Source: an uncultured Mucilaginibacter sp.
GTDB lineage: Bacteria; Bacteroidota; Bacteroidia; Sphingobacteriales; Sphingobacteriaceae
Assembly: GCA_903864275.1 (NCBI GenBank)
Contig: CAIPFE010000049.1
Location: forward strand, 31,912-95,911
Direction: 5' to 3'
DNA length: 64,000 bases
Shown here piece by piece: positions 59,427 through 64,000 of this stretch. Under the pieces are notes generated by a model, which saw only the letters and a list, made by a program, of their open reading frames with translations, made no database searches and was not told where the DNA came from. Each line of letters starts with the position of its first letter. Position 1 is the first letter of the stretch. The translations under genes were made by a program, and so were the position numbers.

Positions 59427-61589
59427 TTAATGTTTTGCTTTTTTTGAATGGTTATTTACAACAGCTTTGTTTAAAACCCATCCTGCAAATTTACTATTCA
59501 GGTTTTTGAGATAATCAATATATTGAACTTGTGATTTATCAATACTTTTATTAGCCTCAAAAACTGCTATTGTTTTATTTGCAAATAATAACCATTCTTT
59601 TGATTTGTTTAGCGAATCAAGCGGGGGCAGATCTATTAATATGATATCATACCTTGATTTCAAATCATTAAATTCAGTTTGGATGTGCTGTTCATCATTA
59701 ATTTCCAAAGGAGTAACATCACCGCCCCGGTTACCTAAAACACTGATGGCATTACTGTCCTGTTCAATGTACGAGCTACCCCTGAAATAATCCTCAACAT
59801 ATAATTTAGGCTGTATGCTGTTACTGATAGAAGGGTTGTTAAAGTTACCATCAATCAACAAAACCTTCTTATTGATCGCGGCATAAGAGTAAGCTAAACT
59901 GGCTGCCAAAAGCGTTTTACCTTCACCCTCGCCCAAACTGGTTATAGCCAAAATCTTACCGCCCTTTAACTCCTGGTCAATTTCAAAACGTATAGACCTC
60001 AATAATTCTTTAAATTGCTGCATCTTTTGCCTGTTTTCAACATCCCAAAGTTTTCTCAGGTCCGGTACCGTTCCGCTGATTGTGTTTACTGAGCCCAATA
60101 AAGGCAGCTGGGTCCTGTTAACTAAATCGGTGGGCTCCTTTACATTATCATCAAGATAATAAAGTACAAACAATGCCAAAAGGCAAATAACCAAGCTAAC
60201 CAGGCCACTAAGGGCGATGAGCAATAGTTTTTTTGATGGTTCAGCTACATCAGGTGTCGCTGGTTCAACCTGCATCAGCTTGATGGAAAAATTTGATTGC
60301 AGGTTGATGGAATTGTACTTATTCAATACATCCAGGTACTCCTGGCTTGCAATGGTAATATCCGATTCAAAAGTTTTTACGGTAGCATCAAAAGGCACAA
60401 GCCTGTCGAATTTTGCATTAAGGTCTCTAAGTTCACTATCAATTGCCTCAACACTGTATTTCGCAAGGTCCCTTGATACTTCAAGGGTCATCTTTTGCTT
60501 TACGAGATCATCCTTGGCAACGAGTGGATTAGAGATATACTTGTCGGAAGTATTGTTAATTTGCGTGGTTAATTGTTTCTGCAACGAGTCTAATGCCGGT
60601 TTGTAGGTGGGATTAAAGCCGCTGTGAACATATTGCTCGTTCAGCGTACGAAGTTGGTCTTCTGTGTTTGTGATCGACTGGTTGTACTGGCTTATCGTTG
60701 CTTCAATATACCTCCTGTCTTTCGGATCAAACCTTGCATCGATGGCTTTAACGGCCCCATCGTAGGATGCAATAGTTCGCTGGGCCTCAATTTTTTTGTC
60801 CTTGTAAGCCAGTATTTCTGCAAAAATAGACTTTGCCTGATCATCAAGGTTTAAAATGCCGTTTCTTATTTTGTACTGCTGAAGTGAATCCTTTTTCCTG
60901 TCAAGGGCATTCTTTTTTTCAGTTAATAAATTTGATAAAAAGCTTATAGCGTTTGATTCGTTCTGTTTTACGTTTACGGTATAATAATTCAAAAATTCTT
61001 TGCAAAGCGTATTGACAACAAAAGCGGATAACTCCGGGTTTTCGGAACCAAAAGTTAGCGTGATAAAATCACTTTCTCCCTGGCGCTCAACTGTCAGGTT
61101 TTTTCTCAACGATCGTTCATCGTATTTCATGGAGATGAGCAACTCGTTCAGGCCGTTTTCATCCTTGTTGTATAATGATAAAGGCTGGCCATTTTGCAGC
61201 TTATATTTATAAACTACAAGTGCGTGCGCGATCGCCGGCCGGCTCAGATCTTTAAATTGATGGTTAAGCTTTCGGTATGGGGTAGGGCTGCTCAGATCAT
61301 GGATGATCAATTGATAAGAAACGTTGTCTATCAACTTTTTCAGCTGGATGATCTCTGTTAAATTACTGAATTCACGGTTGATCTCGTCCTGTTGGGCGTT
61401 AGGGGTATTGTCCTTATCCAGCAGGTGCCTTGATGCATCAACTATACCGGTCGCGATCTGGGTATTTGAAACGTATTCGTTCGGAAGGTTTTTGACAAGG
61501 AAAAAGGAAGCAATTACGGTTGCCAGGACAACGATAATTATTATGAATTTATATTTGCTTAAAAGAGAAAAATAAGAAGATGATTCCAT
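59427..61589 (-). CDS. Wzc-like chain-length regulator / tyrosine-kinase-fold ATPase
   Basis: This 720-aa inner-membrane protein has a Wzz domain with membrane segments at about 15-33 and 455-478, a periplasmic coiled coil (about 210-420), and a cytoplasmic BY-kinase domain: Walker A SLGEGEGKT (G553-T559), Walker A' LLIDGNFNNP and Walker B IILIDLPPLDS. The A' motif has LIDGN where kinases have D-x-D, and the C-terminus ends HSKKAKH with no tyrosine cluster, so autophosphorylation at a tail is doubtful. It controls polymer length and export. Confidence 0.92.
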   Translation of the reverse strand: MESSSYFSLLSKYKFIIIIVVLATVIASFFLVKNLPNEYVSNTQIATGIVDASRHLLDKDNTPNAQQDEINREFSNLTEIIQLKKLIDNVSYQLIIHDLSSPTPYRKLNHQFKDLSRPAIAHALVVYKYKLQNGQPLSLYNKDENGLNELLISMKYDERSLRKNLTVERQGESDFITLTFGSENPELSAFVVNTLCKEFLNYYTVNVKQNESNAISFLSNLLTEKKNALDRKKDSLQQYKIRNGILNLDDQAKSIFAEILAYKDKKIEAQRTIASYDGAVKAIDARFDPKDRRYIEATISQYNQSITNTEDQLRTLNEQYVHSGFNPTYKPALDSLQKQLTTQINNTSDKYISNPLVAKDDLVKQKMTLEVSRDLAKYSVEAIDSELRDLNAKFDRLVPFDATVKTFESDITIASQEYLDVLNKYNSINLQSNFSIKLMQVEPATPDVAEPSKKLLLIALSGLVSLVICLLALFVLYYLDDNVKEPTDLVNRTQLPLLGSVNTISGTVPDLRKLWDVENRQKMQQFKELLRSIRFEIDQELKGGKILAITSLGEGEGKTLLAASLAYSYAAINKKVLLIDGNFNNPSISNSIQPKLYVEDYFRGSSYIEQDSNAISVLGNRGGDVTPLEINDEQHIQTEFNDLKSRYDIILIDLPPLDSLNKSKEWLLFANKTIAVFEANKSIDKSQVQYIDYLKNLNSKFAGWVLNKAVVNNHSKKAKH

Positions 61590-61591
61590 TA

Positions 61592-62278
61592 TTATTTTAT
61601 GCTTTCCAGCTTTGCCCCCAAAAGTTCTTCAAGATTGGTTTTTGCAGTAAACACTGCCAGTTCAGCCTGTAACCTAAACGAGTTTTGATTATAAAGGTTT
61701 GTTAAAGCTTCATTATAAACCTGAAACGTAGTTTCTCCCTTATCAAACGTGTGTTTAATTTGGCTTACAGCGGTAGTTGCATCTTGTACGGCGTTTACTT
61801 TGTTCCTTAAATCGGCCTGCGCCTCTAAATAGGCAAAGTAAAATCGTTTTATTTGTGCTTCTATGGTTAGTAAATACTGTTCCTGTTGTGCTTCCGCAAC
61901 TTTAACCGACTCCCTCGCATTATGGATAGTATATGGCCGCTCAAAAAGCGAACCGAGGCTAACGGTAGCTACCAATTGGAGCCCGTTAAAAATAATCGGG
62001 TTGGTTGCGCTCGTTGCCGTTCTGCCTTGGGGGCTATAAATATACGAGGCGCTGAAGGCGTCGAGCCAGCCAAAATTCGACTGATGAAAAGTGCTTCTCG
62101 CAATGTTCACCTGCTCCTGCAATACTTTAACCTGGGGGTAATTAGTTTTGGCGGCAGCTATCAGTTTTTCAAGATAAGGGTAAGATAGGTCCTGAAAAAT
62201 TGTTGCCTGGGCATAAATATTGGTGGCAAAAGTTGTGATAAATAATGAAAGGCAAATGGTTCTAAATTTATTACTCAT
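61592..62278 (-). CDS. Half-length TolC-like outer membrane protein
   Basis: This 228-aa exported protein (signal MSNKFRTICLSLFITTFATNIYAQ) has one OEP-type repeat: YLEKLIAAAKTNYPQVKV, a beta-rich middle (SASYIYSPQG.. LVATVSLGSLF), and a helix ending TNLEELLGAK. Normal TolC proteins have two such repeats in ~430 aa. It lies three bases upstream of the Wzc-like gene, where Wza is encoded in classic clusters, and no Wza is present. It may form an export pore by oligomerising (inference). Confidence 0.82.
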   Translation of the reverse strand: MSNKFRTICLSLFITTFATNIYAQATIFQDLSYPYLEKLIAAAKTNYPQVKVLQEQVNIARSTFHQSNFGWLDAFSASYIYSPQGRTATSATNPIIFNGLQLVATVSLGSLFERPYTIHNARESVKVAEAQQEQYLLTIEAQIKRFYFAYLEAQADLRNKVNAVQDATTAVSQIKHTFDKGETTFQVYNEALTNLYNQNSFRLQAELAVFTAKTNLEELLGAKLESIK

Positions 62279-62282
62279 CTGT

Positions 62283-63371
62283 TTAAACTTTTTCTTTCTG
62301 CAATAAAGCCGGCACAGTTTTAATGATAATTTTCATATCCAGCCAAAAGGAATGGTTTTGGGCATAAAAGTTATCCAGTTTTTTCCGCTCCCTTTCTGAC
62401 ATATCCAATTTCCCGCGCTTTGTTATTTGCCATAAACCGGTAAGCCCCGCCGGGCCTAAAAAACGCATCGACCACTCGTTGGAAGTTAACATTTCCGCTT
62501 CATAAACGGGCAACGGCCTATTACCAACCAGTGACATATCGCCTACCAAAATATTGAACAGTTGCGGGAGTTCATCCAAGCTCGAATTTCGCAAAAATTT
62601 ACCGAGTTTAGTTACACGCGGATCGTCTTTAATTTTAACAAATGCGGCCTTTGTGCCCCCATCCTCGTTTGCGTACTGATTTTGTGTTGATAACTCGACT
62701 AGTAATTTATCGGCATTTGTACGCATTGACCTGAATTTGTAAAAATCGAACACTTTATACCCTGTTCCAACGCGTTTGCTTTTATAAATTACCGGGCCTC
62801 TTGAATTTAATTTTATAGCAATAACGATGAGCAACATGATGGGCGAAAGTATCAAAAGCATAGTGCCCGAAATAAGAATATCCAGCAAACGTTTACTGAA
62901 CGGGATCTTGTACGTTGTATCAACTTCCTCGGTAATATCAATTAATTTAGGCTTTATTAATTTAAACTTTACCAAAAAATTTAACCGCTCACGCAAATCC
63001 GACATCGAAAACGGATAAATATAAAAGTCGTGCACTTTCAGGCGCATCGCAGTTAGTCTGAAATCCCTGTCGTTTGAAAGTGAAATAAGGACGATTATCA
63101 TCCCGTTGAACATAAAGTTCTTTTTCAATCGCTCCACCAATAAAAAACAATCCCCGTCTTCATCAACTTCTAACAAAACGATTTCGGGGATGGTTAAAAT
63201 CGACTGGTTGCCAAGGTATTCTTCGAGGTCTTCAAGTGAATCGTTAAAGGCTATTTGAAAATAAGGATTAAGCTCGGTTGCTACCAGATCTTTTAATTCT
63301 AATCCGGCATACGCAATCTTCGTGTGCGACCCAGCATTTTCATTCCACTCATTTGCTATGGGACGGGTCAT
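62283..63371 (-). CDS. Pseudo-receiver / polyprenyl-phosphate sugar transferase fusion
   Basis: This 362-aa priming enzyme has a receiver-like domain (about 17-137) fused to a bacterial sugar transferase (about 155-362) with one membrane segment (166-188), SKRVGTGYKVFDFYKFRSM and LRNSSLDELPQLFNILVGDMSLVGNRP. The receiver domain has E68 in VLLEVD where the phospho-Asp should be and Y119-P-F in place of KPF, so it is not phosphorylated in the usual way. Its start overlaps the stand-alone response regulator by 23 bp. It attaches the first sugar phosphate to undecaprenyl phosphate. Confidence 0.9.
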   Translation of the reverse strand: MTRPIANEWNENAGSHTKIAYAGLELKDLVATELNPYFQIAFNDSLEDLEEYLGNQSILTIPEIVLLEVDEDGDCFLLVERLKKNFMFNGMIIVLISLSNDRDFRLTAMRLKVHDFYIYPFSMSDLRERLNFLVKFKLIKPKLIDITEEVDTTYKIPFSKRLLDILISGTMLLILSPIMLLIVIAIKLNSRGPVIYKSKRVGTGYKVFDFYKFRSMRTNADKLLVELSTQNQYANEDGGTKAAFVKIKDDPRVTKLGKFLRNSSLDELPQLFNILVGDMSLVGNRPLPVYEAEMLTSNEWSMRFLGPAGLTGLWQITKRGKLDMSERERKKLDNFYAQNHSFWLDMKIIIKTVPALLQKEKV

Positions 63372-63738
63372 ATATATTTAATACTTGGTTTATAGCAGAT
63401 TTTAGGGAAGTCGGATTAAACGGTTTTGGCATATACGCATCAACCTGGAAAGGCATTTTACTAACCTGTACTTCTAAGTCATGTGCTGCCGAAAGCATAA
63501 TGATGGGTATATCACGGAAAAGGCCGCTGATCTTAACATTCTTTACAAAAGATTGTCCGTCAAAATAGGGCATTTGAAGGTCGGATATGATCAGTTCGGG
63601 GATGTTGCCATCTTCGAGCCACGAAAATGCATCCATGCCATTGTTTTTTACAATTACATCATAGTCCCTTGATAGAATAAAATTGAGGAGCTTCAAAATA
63701 CTCAGGTCGTCATCAACAATTAAAATTCTTTTTTTGAT
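63349..63738 (-). CDS. Single-domain response regulator with non-canonical start
   Basis: This receiver domain has the acidic pair and lead strand KKRILIVDDDLSI, phospho-Asp in LIISDLQMP, LSAAHD, and K-P-F (MPKPFNP). There is no in-frame ATG: the upstream stop is at 63759, and candidate starts are AUA (63741), AUC (63738), AUU (63726) or TTG (63696). Only starts upstream of 63726 keep the acidic pair; TTG would remove it. I chose AUC 63738 by fit with homologue starts, with low confidence in the base. It is the first gene of the polysaccharide operon and may control it or bind the pseudo-receiver. Confidence 0.72.
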   Translation of the reverse strand: MKKRILIVDDDLSILKLLNFILSRDYDVIVKNNGMDAFSWLEDGNIPELIISDLQMPYFDGQSFVKNVKISGLFRDIPIIMLSAAHDLEVQVSKMPFQVDAYMPKPFNPTSLKSAINQVLNIYDPSHSK

Positions 63739-63759
63739 TATCTGCCCATTGATTATTTA

Positions 63760-64000
63760 CCAATCTGAAATTGCTTTATGGATTTATCCTGATTACGTAT
63801 TTTTTTCGGGAAAGGTTATAAAAAACTAAGGCCGGCCATTTAGTTTCTTGTGCAATAAAACCCTATTAATATATTTCATACTTGATATTTTTCATTTTTT
63901 AGAAATTAAAAATAAATTGAACAAATTAATAATATCAATTCTATTGAAATTTTTTAAACCAATATATTATAAGAGGTGTGTAATCAATAATATTATAATA
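63760..64000. other. AT-rich region upstream of the polysaccharide operon
   Basis: No ORF or RNA is supported. The very high AT content suits the operon promoter, but no full TTTG-N19-21-TAnnTTTG was found by eye on the - strand. Confidence 0.4.

Overview
The window is a chromosomal segment of a Bacteroidota bacterium, most likely of the family Sphingobacteriaceae (Mucilaginibacter/Pedobacter-like). The gene families, the Bacteroidota -7 promoter motif TAnnTTTG before several genes, and an intergenic style rich in short repeated words all point there. The family is my inference; no database was searched.

Layout. (1) 1-10.9 kb: an AT-rich accessory region. It holds an unrecognised partial gene, then a peptide-export locus on the + strand: a C39-like/VKOR/thioredoxin membrane oxidoreductase, a 57-aa precursor peptide with a double-glycine-type leader and six core cysteines, a decayed gene remnant, a large envelope protein with a TonB-plug domain but no barrel, a DXD-type putative glycosyltransferase, a C39-peptidase ABC exporter and an HlyD adaptor. 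(2) 10.9-16.7 kb: a mobilization module on the - strand (relaxase, MobA-like protein, possible oriT, HTH protein, AlbA/ATPase regulator) that stops beside a tRNA-Lys; no integrase is visible. (3) 17-24 kb: housekeeping genes (ABC-F, pyrE, NUDIX, coaD), a CopB-type metal ATPase and a sialidase-like gene broken by one stop codon. (4) 24.3-27.9 kb: a tightly overlapping four-gene operon that looks like a complete decaprenylphosphoryl-arabinose-type pathway. (5) 28-35 kb: DUF763, a racemase, divergent GH3 and GH29 glycosidases, a GIY-YIG gene between inverted repeats, and an SMP-30 protein. (6) 35-42 kb: a TetR-controlled TolC/HlyD/ABC-2 exporter operon. (7) 42-48.6 kb: an Imm11-like orphan and glycerol use (glpD, glpK, glpF) with hemA between. 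(8) 48.6-63.8 kb: an exopolysaccharide operon on the - strand. It is read from a response regulator and priming sugar transferase through export and chain-length proteins, a polymerase, a flippase and four glycosyltransferases, and includes a stand-alone A-T-TE NRPS whose specificity code reads like glycine.

How the genes fit together. In region 1 the oxidoreductase could form disulfides in the cysteine-rich peptide, the DXD protein could glycosylate it, and the C39 transporter would cut the leader and export it with HlyD. This resembles glycocin or disulfide-bacteriocin loci, but with different enzymes, and is the best candidate for an undescribed system. In region 8 the lipid-linked sugar is primed, extended, flipped, polymerised and exported; the NRPS may load an amino acid that decorates the polymer. 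Region 4 may supply an arabinosyl lipid donor for envelope glycans.

All calls were made by eye from translated sequence; no homology search was run.
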